NCBI GenBank assembly: GCA_948956705.1
Contig: CARCZS010000026.1
Coordinates: 1 to 40,104, forward strand
Length of the DNA: 40,104 bases
Source of the DNA: an uncultured Phocaeicola sp.
GTDB taxonomy: Bacteria; Bacteroidota; Bacteroidia; Bacteroidales; Bacteroidaceae
Direction: 5' to 3'
The notes below the pieces were generated by a model, which was not told the DNA's origin, made no database searches, and was given only the letters and a program-made list of their open reading frames with translations. Within the stretch, counting starts at the first letter, position 1. Each line of letters opens with the position of its first letter. Position numbers and translations under genes: made by a program. Shown here one piece after another: positions 26,380 through 34,733 of the stretch.

Positions 26380-28560
26380 TTAGTTTGCCATTTCGGAAAT
26401 GAACTTGATACGCACCAGACGGATTTCGTCTTCGGTATAGTCATCACCCAACTCTTCCATTGCATCGTCTATCTTATCGGTCGTAGACTCTTTGAAGTAA
26501 TCGTAGATGTCATCCAAGTGGTCTTCATCCATAATTTCTTCGAGGAAGTAGTCAATATTCAGCTTAGTACCCGAATACACGATAGCTTCTACCTCATCCA
26601 GCAGCTCGCTGAATTCCAACCCTTTGGATACGGCAATATCATCAAGAGCGACCTTACGGTCGATTGACTGGATGATAGACACCTTCAACTTTGACTTATT
26701 GGCAACGGTACGGACACGCAAATCTTCAGGACGTTCTATCTCATTTTCTTCGCAGTGTTTCTTTATCAATACACAGAACTCCTGACCGTAACGTTTAGCT
26801 TTGCCTGCACCCACACCCGGAATATTCTGAAGTTCTTCCAGCGTAACGGGATAGATGGTCGCCATTGCCTCCAAAGAAGGATCCTGGAATATGACATAAG
26901 GAGGAACATCCAGCTTCTTCGACAGCTTCTTGCGCAAATCTTTCAGCATGGAATAAAGCACAGGGTCTACTGCACATGAAGCGCCTCCCCGAACCGGAGT
27001 TTCTTCTTCTTCCTCTTCAAAATCATTATCTTCCACTATCTTGAACGATTTCGGATTCTTAAGGAACTTATGACCTTCAGAAGTCACCTTCAGCAATCCA
27101 TAGTTCTCGACATCTTTGCTTAAATAACCGGCTATCAACGCTTGGCGAATGACAGCATTCCACGTTTTATCTTCTTCACCCATGCCAGAGCCGAACACTT
27201 CAAGCTCTTCATGTTTGTGTGCAAGTACTTCCGTAGTTTCCTTACCCAGAAGAATATCTATTATATAATCTGCTTTAAAGTTTTCTTTTACCGCTATGAT
27301 TGTTTCAATCACGGCACACAATGAATCCTGAGCCTCCACTTGCTTTTTAGGATTTAAACAGTTATCACAATTTCCACAATTATCTTCTGTAAACTCTTCT
27401 CCAAAATAATGTAATAACGATTTGCGACGACATACCGACGACTCGGCATAAGCTGCTGTTTCCAGCAATAGCTGTTTACCTATTTCCTGCTCGGCTACCG
27501 GTTTTCCCTGCATAAACTTTTCCAGCTTCTGCAAGTCTTTGTTGGAATAGAATGTAATGCACATACCTTCTCCCCCGTCACGTCCGGCTCTACCTGTTTC
27601 CTGATAATAGCCTTCCAGACTCTTGGGGATATCATAGTGTATCACAAAACGCACATCAGGCTTGTCAATACCCATTCCAAATGCGATAGTAGCTACAATT
27701 ACGTCGATGTCTTCTTTCAGGAAACCATCCTGATTGGCGGTGCGTGTTGCCGAATCCATACCGGCATGATAAGCGCGGGCATTGATGCCGTTGGCTTGCA
27801 ATATTTCTGCCAGTTCTTCTACTTTCTTACGACTCAGACAATAAATAATGCCTGACTTGCCTGGATTTGCCTTAATAAACTTAATAATATCACGGTCGAT
27901 ATTATTCGTTTTGGGGCGTACCTCGTAATAAAGATTCGGACGATTGAATGAAGATTTAAACTCTGCCGCATCCAGCATTCCCAAATTCTTCTGGATATCC
28001 ATACGAACTTTCGGAGTAGCCGTAGCCGTAAGCGCAATGACAGGCGCCTTTCCTATTTCATTTATAATAGGACGGATCCGACGGTACTCGGGACGGAAAT
28101 CATGCCCCCATTCCGAAATACAGTGCGCCTCGTCTACTGCATAGAAAGAAATCTTCACACCTCTCAGAAACTCTACATTCTCTTCCTTCGTCAATGACTC
28201 GGGAGCTACATAGAGCAATTTGGTCTTTCCACTCAAAATATCTGATTTCACTTGGTCGATAGCCGACTTGTTTAATGAAGAATTGATGAAATGAGCCACT
28301 CCGTCTTCTTCGCTGAAGTTACGCATGGCATCCACCTGATTTTTCATTAATGCAATTAAAGGAGATATGACAATTGCCGTTCCTTCCATGATGAGTGAAG
28401 GCAACTGATAACATAACGATTTTCCGCCGCCCGTAGGCATTAACACAAATGTATCATTCCCGGCCAGCAAATTACGGATAATTGCTTCTTGGTTTCCCTT
28501 GAAAGTATCAAATCCAAAATACTTTTTCAGTGCGCTAGTCAAATTTATATTCTCCTTCAT
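26380..28560 (-). CDS. recQ: ATP-dependent DNA helicase RecQ
   Basis: 3'-5' DNA helicase for recombination and fork repair, 726 residues. Motif I is MPTGGGKSLCYQLP near 40, motif II is DEAHCISEWGHDFR near 142, and the helicase C-domain has IIYCLSRKKVEEL and QETGRAGRDG. The zinc-binding RQC region is CRRKSLLHYFGE...CGNCDNC near 375-400. An HRDC domain covers about 525-605 (LYSMLKDLRKKLSKKLDVPPY split by position; LQNIPGVGAGKAKRYG). About 120 extra C-terminal acidic residues follow and are common in Bacteroidetes RecQ. The start is ATG at 28560. The gene follows clpX but has its own -7 box. Confidence 0.96.
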   Translation of the reverse strand: MKENINLTSALKKYFGFDTFKGNQEAIIRNLLAGNDTFVLMPTGGGKSLCYQLPSLIMEGTAIVISPLIALMKNQVDAMRNFSEEDGVAHFINSSLNKSAIDQVKSDILSGKTKLLYVAPESLTKEENVEFLRGVKISFYAVDEAHCISEWGHDFRPEYRRIRPIINEIGKAPVIALTATATPKVRMDIQKNLGMLDAAEFKSSFNRPNLYYEVRPKTNNIDRDIIKFIKANPGKSGIIYCLSRKKVEELAEILQANGINARAYHAGMDSATRTANQDGFLKEDIDVIVATIAFGMGIDKPDVRFVIHYDIPKSLEGYYQETGRAGRDGGEGMCITFYSNKDLQKLEKFMQGKPVAEQEIGKQLLLETAAYAESSVCRRKSLLHYFGEEFTEDNCGNCDNCLNPKKQVEAQDSLCAVIETIIAVKENFKADYIIDILLGKETTEVLAHKHEELEVFGSGMGEEDKTWNAVIRQALIAGYLSKDVENYGLLKVTSEGHKFLKNPKSFKIVEDNDFEEEEEETPVRGGASCAVDPVLYSMLKDLRKKLSKKLDVPPYVIFQDPSLEAMATIYPVTLEELQNIPGVGAGKAKRYGQEFCVLIKKHCEENEIERPEDLRVRTVANKSKLKVSIIQSIDRKVALDDIAVSKGLEFSELLDEVEAIVYSGTKLNIDYFLEEIMDEDHLDDIYDYFKESTTDKIDDAMEELGDDYTEDEIRLVRIKFISEMAN

Positions 28561-28619
28561 TGTATCAAATAGTTTTTCGCGGTTCCCCGGTTCTTGTTTT
28601 TACATCTTTTGTTGTCTAA

Positions 28620-28627
28620 CAAAGTTA
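28620..28627 (-). promoter_or_regulatory. -7 box for recQ
   Basis: TAACTTTG on the minus strand, an exact TAnnTTTG match 60-67 bases before the recQ ATG and downstream of the clpX stop. Confidence 0.5.
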
Positions 28628-28717
28628 TAAACAAGTTCTCAAATTACACGAATATTTCGAGTAATATTTTTCAGAAGAATTGCATTTTTCTTTCTCTCTC
28701 CCTTTATTCTATTGATA

Positions 28718-29965
28718 CTAAGCATTTTGCAGCCGTGAAATATTTGCTTTATCCATCTGTTTTTGAGCGTAATCCAACGTTACTTCAAAGCTTTTCACCT
28801 TCTTTGATGGTAATTCAAACATCATATCCATCATAATCGTTTCTACGATGGAACGCAATCCACGGGCTCCAAGTTTGTATTCGATAGCTTTGTCAACTAT
28901 GTATTCGAACACTTCGGGCTGAAATACCAATTCTATTTTATCCATTTTAAACAGTTTGACGTACTGCTTGATAATAGAATTCTTTGGCTCCGTAAGGATA
29001 CTGCGCAATGCGTTTCTATCCAACGGATTCAAATAAGTAAGAATAGGCAGACGACCGATTATTTCGGGTATCAGTCCGAATGATTTCAAATCTTGGGGTG
29101 CAATATACTGCATCATATTACTACGGTCTATTTTCACCGTTTCCTTGGCTGCACTATAGCCTACAACATTAGTGTTAAGACGCTGGGCTATCTTTCGCTC
29201 AATACCGTCGAATGCTCCGCCACAAATGAACAGAATATTTTTGGTATTGACCTGAATCATTTTCTGATCCGGGTGCTTGCGTCCGCCCTGGGGCGGGACA
29301 TTGACTACCGAGCCTTCCAACAGTTTCAACAAACCTTGCTGCACTCCCTCACCGCTTACATCGCGAGTGATGGAAGGATTGTCCCCCTTACGGGCTATCT
29401 TATCGATTTCATCTATGAATACAATACCTTTTTCAGCTTCGGGCACATTGTAATCCGCCACTTGGAGCAAACGGGTCAGAAGGCTTTCAATATCTTCACC
29501 CACATATCCGGCTTCGGTCAAAACAGTAGCATCAACAATGGTAAAAGGAACATGCAATAGCTTTGCAATCGTACGGGCAAGCAATGTCTTTCCGGTTCCT
29601 GTGCTACCCACCATGATGATATTGGACTTTTCAATTTCCACATCATCCTCGTCCGCTTTCTGAAGCAAACGCTTATAGTGATTGTAAACGGCTACCGAAA
29701 GATATCTTTTCGCATCATCCTGGCCGATGACATACTCGTCCAGGAATTCTTTAATCTGTTGCGGTTTAGGCAACTCTTTCAAGTTGAGCTCTTCTGCTTT
29801 TCCTTTTGACTGGTGAAGGGCTTCTTTGGTAATCTCGTATGCCTGCTCGGAACAACTGTCACAAATACAGCCGTTCATGCCGGTAATAAGAAAACCTACC
29901 TCATTTTCAGAGCGTCCGCAAAAACTGCACTTTCTCTTGTTTCTTGGTGTTTTACTATCTTCCAA
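28718..29965 (-). CDS. clpX: ATP-dependent Clp protease ATPase subunit ClpX
   Basis: AAA+ unfoldase that delivers substrates to ClpP, 415 residues. The N-terminal C4 zinc domain is CSFCGRSE...CICDSC (13-38). Walker A is [11 protein letters not shown] near 120, Walker B is [12 protein letters not shown] near 180, the RKHPDQ loop follows, and sensor regions include GRLPILTYL. The family's IGF/LGF-type ClpP-binding loop corresponds to [14 protein letters not shown] here but is not obvious by eye. It is 36 bases downstream of clpP and presumably co-transcribed with it. Confidence 0.97.
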   Translation of the reverse strand: MEDSKTPRNKRKCSFCGRSENEVGFLITGMNGCICDSCSEQAYEITKEALHQSKGKAEELNLKELPKPQQIKEFLDEYVIGQDDAKRYLSVAVYNHYKRLLQKADEDDVEIEKSNIIMVGSTGTGKTLLARTIAKLLHVPFTIVDATVLTEAGYVGEDIESLLTRLLQVADYNVPEAEKGIVFIDEIDKIARKGDNPSITRDVSGEGVQQGLLKLLEGSVVNVPPQGGRKHPDQKMIQVNTKNILFICGGAFDGIERKIAQRLNTNVVGYSAAKETVKIDRSNMMQYIAPQDLKSFGLIPEIIGRLPILTYLNPLDRNALRSILTEPKNSIIKQYVKLFKMDKIELVFQPEVFEYIVDKAIEYKLGARGLRSIVETIMMDMMFELPSKKVKSFEVTLDYAQKQMDKANISRLQNA

Positions 29966-30001
29966 TTTTCTCTTAATATTAATGTAATTATACCTTATAT
30001 A

Positions 30002-30673
30002 TTATAGAGCCGGCTTGCGAGACAGCACTTCATCAATCATACCATACTCTTTTGCCTCCTGAGCCGTCATCCAATAATCACGGTCTGAATCTGCCCATAC
30101 CTTATCAAAATCAGTATGCGAGTGTTCTGCTATGATTGTATAAAGTTCTTTCTTCAGCTTCATTATTTCACGCGCTGTAATTTCAATATCCGAAGCCTGG
30201 CCCTGAGTGCCACCCATCGGCTGATGAATCATTACACGGGAGTGTGTCAGCGCCGAACGTTTTCCTTCAGTTCCCGCAACCAGCAAAACAGCTGCCATCG
30301 AAGCGGCCATACCGGTACAGATGGTGGCTACATCGCTATTGATAAACTGCATGGTATCATAAATACCCAGTCCGGCATAAACAGAGCCACCCGGCGAGTT
30401 AATATAAATAGATATATCTTTTCCTGAATCTACAGAATCCAGATAAAGGAGCTGAGCTTGGAGAGTGTTAGCCGTATAGTCATTGATTTCTGTACCCAGA
30501 AAGATAATTCTGTCCATCATCAAACGCGAAAATACGTCGAGCTGGGTTACGTTCAACTGACGTTCTTCCAAAATATAAGGGTTCAGATATCCGCCTTGAG
30601 ACTTAATGACATCGTCCAGCACCATGCTGTTCATTCCTAAATGCTTGGTAGCAAATTTTCTAAAATCATCCAT
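30002..30673 (-). CDS. clpP: ATP-dependent Clp protease proteolytic subunit
   Basis: Serine protease subunit of ClpXP, 223 residues. The catalytic triad is visible: Ser in GMAASMAAVLL near 120, His in MIHQPMGGTQGQ near 145, and Asp in the SDRDYWMTAQEAKEYGMIDE region near 195. The substrate-binding strand INSPGGSVYAGLGIYD is intact. The N-terminus is slightly longer than in E. coli. The ATG at 30673 gives MDDFRKFATKHLGMN. It lies between tig (about 180 bases upstream, with its own -7 box) and clpX, the conserved tig-clpP-clpX order. Confidence 0.97.
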   Translation of the reverse strand: MDDFRKFATKHLGMNSMVLDDVIKSQGGYLNPYILEERQLNVTQLDVFSRLMMDRIIFLGTEINDYTANTLQAQLLYLDSVDSGKDISIYINSPGGSVYAGLGIYDTMQFINSDVATICTGMAASMAAVLLVAGTEGKRSALTHSRVMIHQPMGGTQGQASDIEITAREIMKLKKELYTIIAEHSHTDFDKVWADSDRDYWMTAQEAKEYGMIDEVLSRKPAL

Positions 30674-30734
30674 AATTTAATGGTTTAGTTATTATTCACA
30701 AAAAGAGGCTTTCAACCCCATTTTTTCAAACAAA

Positions 30735-30742
30735 CAAAAGTA
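30735..30742 (-). promoter_or_regulatory. -7 box for clpP-clpX
   Basis: TACTTTTG on the minus strand, an exact TAnnTTTG match 62-69 bases before clpP. A weak TTCG sits near the -33 position. Confidence 0.55.
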
Positions 30743-30852
30743 CAAAAAAATACGGTCGACGTATCGAAACTTTTGCTTATAACGAAATTTTCTGGTCAAA
30801 AGCCCCCTTTTTTAGTAAGATTTAGCAATCAATGCTTATCTTGCCAAAAATA

Positions 30853-32208
30853 TTATTCAAACATTTTGTTGAATTCTTCCATTGTAACTGACTTGTGGTT
30901 CAATGTTGCTTTTTCCTTCAAAGCAGCAGCCAGTTTGCTTTCTACGGCACGGTTTACCAAAGATTCTACCGTTTCTTGTTTTTTCAGCATTTCTTTTGCA
31001 TAGTTTTCGAGCATTTCTTCAGGAATGTTCAACATGCCATACTGAGCGAACTGAAGACGGGTAGCTTCTTTAGCCATATTCAAAACGTCTGCTTGTTCCA
31101 CCTTGATTTCATTAGCAGCAATCAACTGTTCCTTAATCAGATGCCAAGTCAGTTCTTCGATGCTCTTGTCGTAGTTTTCAGCAACGAATGCTTCTCCCTT
31201 TTCTTCATTGTTCAGCAACATGATGCGCTTCAACAAAGCATCCGGGAATTCAAGTTTGCCTACTCTCTTAGTCAGGTAATCACGAACATCCATCAAGAAC
31301 TTGTAGTTGCTGTCCGCTTCAAACTGAACGGCAATTCCTTCTTTGATTTTTGCACGGAATTCTTCTTCACTCTTCACTGTGTCTTTGCCAAATACCTGGT
31401 CGAACAATTCCTGGTTCAGTTCTGCAGGAATCATGCGAGTGATTTCTTCCACTTGGAAGCTGAAGTTACCTTTAACATCTGCAACTTCTTCTTTCTTGAT
31501 TTTCAGCAATGAAGAAAGTTCTGCTTCGTTGTTATCAAATGCAACAGCAGGGTTGAATACCAAAACGTCATTAACCTTAGCTCCGTTGAAGATAGCTTTT
31601 TGGTCATCGTTCTTCATGTAAGCCGGCATCATTACGGCGCCTTCTACCTGAATACCACCTTCTTTAGTGTTACCGTTTTCGTCCAGCTCAGCCAACAGAC
31701 CCTTAATCATGTCTTTGTCTTCGTAGGCTTCTACTTTATCATATTTAGCCGCACGCTGAGTGTACATTTTCACCTGCTGTTCCACCAATTCGTCAGCCAC
31801 TTCGATTGTATAATAATCTACAGTATCCTGATTTGTGATTTCAGCATTGAATTCAGGAGCCAAAGCAATATCGAATACAAACTCAAAGTTTTCCTGAGTG
31901 TCGAAATCCACCGGCTGCATCTTTTCAGCGTTCGGCAACGGCATACCCAGCATATTCACTTTGTTTTCACGGATATATTCGTTTACTTTTTCCTGCATCA
32001 GCTTATCAACTTCTTCAGCAAGCACAGCTTTACCAAATTGCTTTTTGATAAGACTCATAGGTACCATGCCTTTACGGAAACCCGGAATGTTGGCTTTCTG
32101 ACGGTAAGTCTTCAACACTTTTTCTACTTTTTCCTGATAATCGGCCTTTTCGATATTAACAGTAAGCAATGCACTTACCTTGTCAACGTTTTGCAATGAA
32201 ATATTCAT
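30853..32208 (-). CDS. tig: Trigger factor
   Basis: Ribosome-associated chaperone with peptidyl-prolyl isomerase activity, 451 residues. The N-terminal ribosome-binding domain has the signature PGFRKGMVPMSLIKKQFG near 41-58. A central region and a long helical C-terminal arm (FRAKIKEGIAVQFEADSNYK, HLIKEQLIAANEIKVEQADV) follow. The family's PPIase core is divergent, as is common in Bacteroidetes trigger factors, so isomerase activity is uncertain. The ATG gives MNISLQNVDKVSALLTVNIEK (split by position). A full-consensus promoter lies upstream. Confidence 0.95.
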   Translation of the reverse strand: MNISLQNVDKVSALLTVNIEKADYQEKVEKVLKTYRQKANIPGFRKGMVPMSLIKKQFGKAVLAEEVDKLMQEKVNEYIRENKVNMLGMPLPNAEKMQPVDFDTQENFEFVFDIALAPEFNAEITNQDTVDYYTIEVADELVEQQVKMYTQRAAKYDKVEAYEDKDMIKGLLAELDENGNTKEGGIQVEGAVMMPAYMKNDDQKAIFNGAKVNDVLVFNPAVAFDNNEAELSSLLKIKKEEVADVKGNFSFQVEEITRMIPAELNQELFDQVFGKDTVKSEEEFRAKIKEGIAVQFEADSNYKFLMDVRDYLTKRVGKLEFPDALLKRIMLLNNEEKGEAFVAENYDKSIEELTWHLIKEQLIAANEIKVEQADVLNMAKEATRLQFAQYGMLNIPEEMLENYAKEMLKKQETVESLVNRAVESKLAAALKEKATLNHKSVTMEEFNKMFE

Positions 32209-32264
32209 TCTGACTTATTTTATTTAATTGTTACTTCTTTCAGATTTTCTCATCAAAGAGGTTG

Positions 32265-32296
32265 CAAAATTAGTGTTTAATCTTTCAATTACCAAA
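32265..32296 (-). promoter_or_regulatory. tig promoter (-33 and -7)
   Basis: Minus strand: TTTG (32293-32296), a 20-base spacer, TAATTTTG (32265-32272). This is an exact match to the Bacteroides TTTG/TAnnTTTG consensus at the right spacing, about 57 bases before the tig ATG. Confidence 0.8.
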
Positions 32297-32376
32297 TACA
32301 CAGGCTAAAAAAAACTAATTGACAATAGAAAGTAGCCTGATAAAAGACAAATAAAATGGCACAAATAAAAAAAAGA

Positions 32377-32591
32377 AAAAAAAGTCGCTTTTTTTCTTGC
32401 TTATTCAAATTTTATGCGTTCCTTTGTGGTCGAACTGGTGATAGATAATATAGCTAGTGATTTTTATTACAAGGTTTTACTTCTGTACGCATAGCACTTA
32501 CGTAAACTCTCTGTTGTTCTAATCCCCCTATCTCATTAATAATCACCATTCAGAGAGTATTTTTTATTTTATTTATTTTTATTTTTTCACT
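32377..32591 (+). other. Long leader region of the RRM gene
   Basis: Non-coding gap between tig and the RRM gene. It holds an A/T hairpin, AAAAAAAG (32377-32384) with CTTTTTTT (32388-32395), then a possible weak -7 box TTCCTTTG (32418-32425). An 8-bp inverted repeat follows, ACTCTCTG (32506-32513) with CAGAGAGT (32551-32558), and then about 33 almost uninterrupted T/A bases right up to the ATG. Hairpin plus U tract looks like an intrinsic terminator placed just before the start codon. Confidence 0.45.
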
Positions 32592-32840
32592 ATGAATATG
32601 TATGTTGGAAACCTTAACTACCGTGTTAAGGAAGGAGATTTGGAACAAGCAATGTCTGCTTACGGAGTAGTAACTTCTGTAAAGGTTATCAAAGACCGTG
32701 AAACAGGTAAGTCAAAAGGATTTGCTTTTGTTGAAATGGAAGATGATCAGGATGCTGCTAAAGCCATCAACGAACTGAACGGTTCTGAATTTATGGGCCG
32801 TCAATTAGTTATCAAAGAAGCATTACCGAAAAGAATGTAA
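32592..32840 (+). CDS. RRM-domain RNA-binding protein
   Basis: 82-residue single RNA recognition motif protein. RNP2 is MYVGNLNY (2-9) and RNP1 is KGFAFVEM (residues 39-46 approx.), which carries the two conserved Phe but ends in Met where Phe/Tyr is usual. A short basic tail (EALPKRM) ends the protein. Such small RRM proteins are abundant in Bacteroides and act as RNA chaperones or regulators in place of Hfq. The targets are unknown. The gene has a long, structured, U-rich leader and a strong terminator, so it is a single-gene unit. Autoregulation through the leader is possible but unproved. Confidence 0.93.
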   Translation: MNMYVGNLNYRVKEGDLEQAMSAYGVVTSVKVIKDRETGKSKGFAFVEMEDDQDAAKAINELNGSEFMGRQLVIKEALPKRM

Positions 32841-32860
32841 TTACTGATTGATACAGACTA

Positions 32861-32893
32861 AAAAGGCTGCGAATGGATTCGCAGCCTTTTTTA
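32861..32893 (+). terminator. Terminator of the RRM gene
   Basis: AAAAGGCTGCGAAT (32861-32874) pairs with ATTCGCAGCCTTTT (32877-32890), giving a near-perfect 13-14 bp stem, followed by more T. It is a textbook intrinsic terminator. Confidence 0.92.
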
Positions 32894-32929
32894 TTTGGAA
32901 TTTTCTGCCGCACATCATCCGACCAATTT

Positions 32930-33039
32930 TAGGGGACTGACGCATCCGCTTACACGTACGTACGCGTTGGCTCACACGTTAGTACGCATAGCTCTACACG
33001 TACTAACGCATAAGCCTATACGTACTAATGTATCTTTTA
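32930..33039. repeat. Array of five 22-bp units ending in the lptB stop
   Basis: Units begin at 32930, 32952, 32974, 32996 and 33018. Consensus of the inner copies is ACACGTACTAACGCATAAGC followed by CT. Units 2-4 are clearly alike (shared ACACGT, then ACGC). The first and last are degenerate but keep ACT-ACGCAT/ACGTACTAA at matching positions. The period is exactly 22 bp. The last unit contains the lptB stop codon (33037-33039, minus strand). Partly palindromic cores such as ACGTACGT are present. Confidence 0.75.
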
Positions 33040-33861
33040 GCCTTGCATCTGCTGTTTCCGATTGGCTTCTTCCAGTTGGAAGTCTTTACGGCGAAGCACA
33101 AAGTTGGTTCCCAGATATTTCTCACGGACAACCGGATTCTCTGCCAACTCTTCGGGCGTGCCTTGGAACAGAATCTTTCCTTCAAACAACAAATAGGCCC
33201 GGTCAGTCAAACGCAGAGTTTCCAATGCATTATGGTCGGTTATCAAGATTCCGATATTCTTGTCTTTCAATTTCCACACAATATGCTGTATATCCTCTAC
33301 TGCAATAGGGTCTACACCGGCAAACGGTTCATCGAGCATAATAAACTTTGGGTCGATTGCCAGACAACGAGCTATCTCCGTTCGACGACGCTCACCTCCC
33401 GACAACTGGTCTCCCAAATTCTTACGCACCTTTTGCAAGCGGAACTCAGCTATCAAGCTTTCCAGTTTCTCCTTTTGATATTCGGGACTGGTCTTTGTCA
33501 GTTCCAAAACAGAAGCGATATTATCTTCCACACTCATTTTGCGGAACACAGAGGCTTCTTGTGCCAAATAGCCGATACCGTTTTGAGCTCGTTTGTACAC
33601 AGGATAAGAAGTGATATCCAAATCATTCAAATAAATATGTCCTTCATTGGGTACAATCAAACCGGTAGTCATATAAAAAGAGGTGGTCTTACCTGCCCCA
33701 TTCGGCCCCAGCAAACCGACAATCTCTCCTTGCTTCACATCAAAGGAAACATGGCTCACTACAGTACGTTTGCCGTACTTCTTTACCAGATTTTCAGTAC
33801 GCAATACCATTTTGCCATTTTCAGGCATTACATTTTGTTGTTCTATTTCCTGCTCTGACAT
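33037..33861 (-). CDS. lptB: LPS export ABC transporter ATP-binding protein
   Basis: Cytoplasmic ATPase of the Lpt bridge that extracts lipopolysaccharide from the inner membrane, 274 residues. Walker A is GPNGAGKTTSFYM near 55, the Q-loop follows, the signature is LSGGERRRTEIAR near 150, Walker B is FIMLDEPFAGVDPIA, and the switch is ITDHNALETL. GERRR and FAGVDP are typical of LptB. An N-terminal extension of about 22 residues precedes LRTENLVKKYG. Its permeases LptF/LptG are not nearby. It is read opposite mlaE-mlaF from a shared 125-bp region, with a -7 box at 33879-33886. Its stop lies in the 22-bp repeat array. Confidence 0.94.
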   Translation of the reverse strand: MSEQEIEQQNVMPENGKMVLRTENLVKKYGKRTVVSHVSFDVKQGEIVGLLGPNGAGKTTSFYMTTGLIVPNEGHIYLNDLDITSYPVYKRAQNGIGYLAQEASVFRKMSVEDNIASVLELTKTSPEYQKEKLESLIAEFRLQKVRKNLGDQLSGGERRRTEIARCLAIDPKFIMLDEPFAGVDPIAVEDIQHIVWKLKDKNIGILITDHNALETLRLTDRAYLLFEGKILFQGTPEELAENPVVREKYLGTNFVLRRKDFQLEEANRKQQMQG

Positions 33862-33878
33862 ATCTACGAATTTTGGGA

Positions 33879-33886
33879 CAAAAGTA
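33879..33886 (-). promoter_or_regulatory. -7 box for lptB
   Basis: TACTTTTG on the minus strand, an exact TAnnTTTG match 18-25 bases before the lptB ATG. Confidence 0.55.
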
Positions 33887-33934
33887 CTAAAAAAGTTTAG
33901 GAAACGTATAACAGAACAGAAAATCAGAACATCT

Positions 33935-33968
33935 TTTGCATTTATATAGACAAAAAAGGCTACTTTTG
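33935..33968 (+). promoter_or_regulatory. mlaE-mlaF promoter
   Basis: TTTG (33935-33938), a 22-base spacer, TACTTTTG (33961-33968). Both elements are exact and the spacing is one base longer than usual. It covers the TTG codon at 33936, which argues against that codon being the mlaE start. Confidence 0.65.
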
Positions 33969-33986
33969 CAGGAAATTGTGAAAACT

Positions 33987-34733
33987 ATGATGATAAGACC
34001 CATAACGACTGTAGGAAAATACATCATACTGATGGGACGTACTTTTGCGCGTCCGGAACGTATGAGAATGTTTTTCAAACAATACCTCAATGAAATGGTG
34101 CAACTGGGAGTAAATTCTATCGGCATTGTGCTGCTGATTTCATTCTTCATTGGTGCAGTTATTACCATTCAAATCAAATTAAACATCGAAAGCCCTTGGA
34201 TGCCGCGCTTCGTAGTAGGTTACACTACCCGTGAAATCATGTTGTTGGAGTTTTCGTCCTCTATCATGTGTCTCATCCTTGCCGGTAAGGTCGGGTCCAA
34301 CATTGCTTCAGAGATAGGAACAATGCGGGTAACTCAGCAAATCGACGCTCTTGAGATTATGGGAGTCAATTCGGCAGGTTATCTCATTCTGCCTAAAATT
34401 GCTGCTTTGATGACTATGATTCCTTTTCTGGTGATTTTTAGTATTTTCTCCGGAATCATAGGTGCCTTTTGCACCTGCTGGTTTGGTGGGGTACTGAATG
34501 CGGAAGATTTGGAATACGGTTTGCAATACAGTTTCCAGGAATGGTTTGTCTGGTGTAGTTTTATAAAGTCATTGTTCTTCGCTTTTATCATCTCCAGTGT
34601 ATCAGCCTACTTCGGTTATACAGTAGAGGGCGGCTCCATTGCAGTGGGTAAGGCAAGTACAGATTCTGTAGTCATGAGCAGTGTGCTGATTCTGTTCTCC
34701 GACTTGGTATTAACACAACTTTTAATGGGATGA
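33987..34733 (+). CDS. mlaE: Lipid-asymmetry ABC transporter permease MlaE
   Basis: Inner-membrane permease of the Mla/MCE lipid transport family, about 248 residues. The start is taken as ATG at 33987 ([20 protein letters not shown]). The longer frame from TTG at 33936 begins inside the predicted promoter. Features include helices at roughly 50-75 ([19 protein letters not shown]), the conserved [32 protein letters not shown]-type block (here [19 protein letters not shown]), and further helices ([20 protein letters not shown]). It ends with an ATGA overlap with mlaF, so translation is coupled. Confidence 0.93.
   Translation: [248 protein letters not shown]

Noticed and set aside
32930..33039. 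CRISPR array
   Set aside because: Units are contiguous 22-bp repeats without spacers, and no cas genes are present. The same holds for 23720-23785.
33936..33986. Longer N-terminus of MlaE from TTG at 33936
   Set aside because: The codon lies inside a good -33/-7 promoter and the 17 extra residues are not typical of the family.
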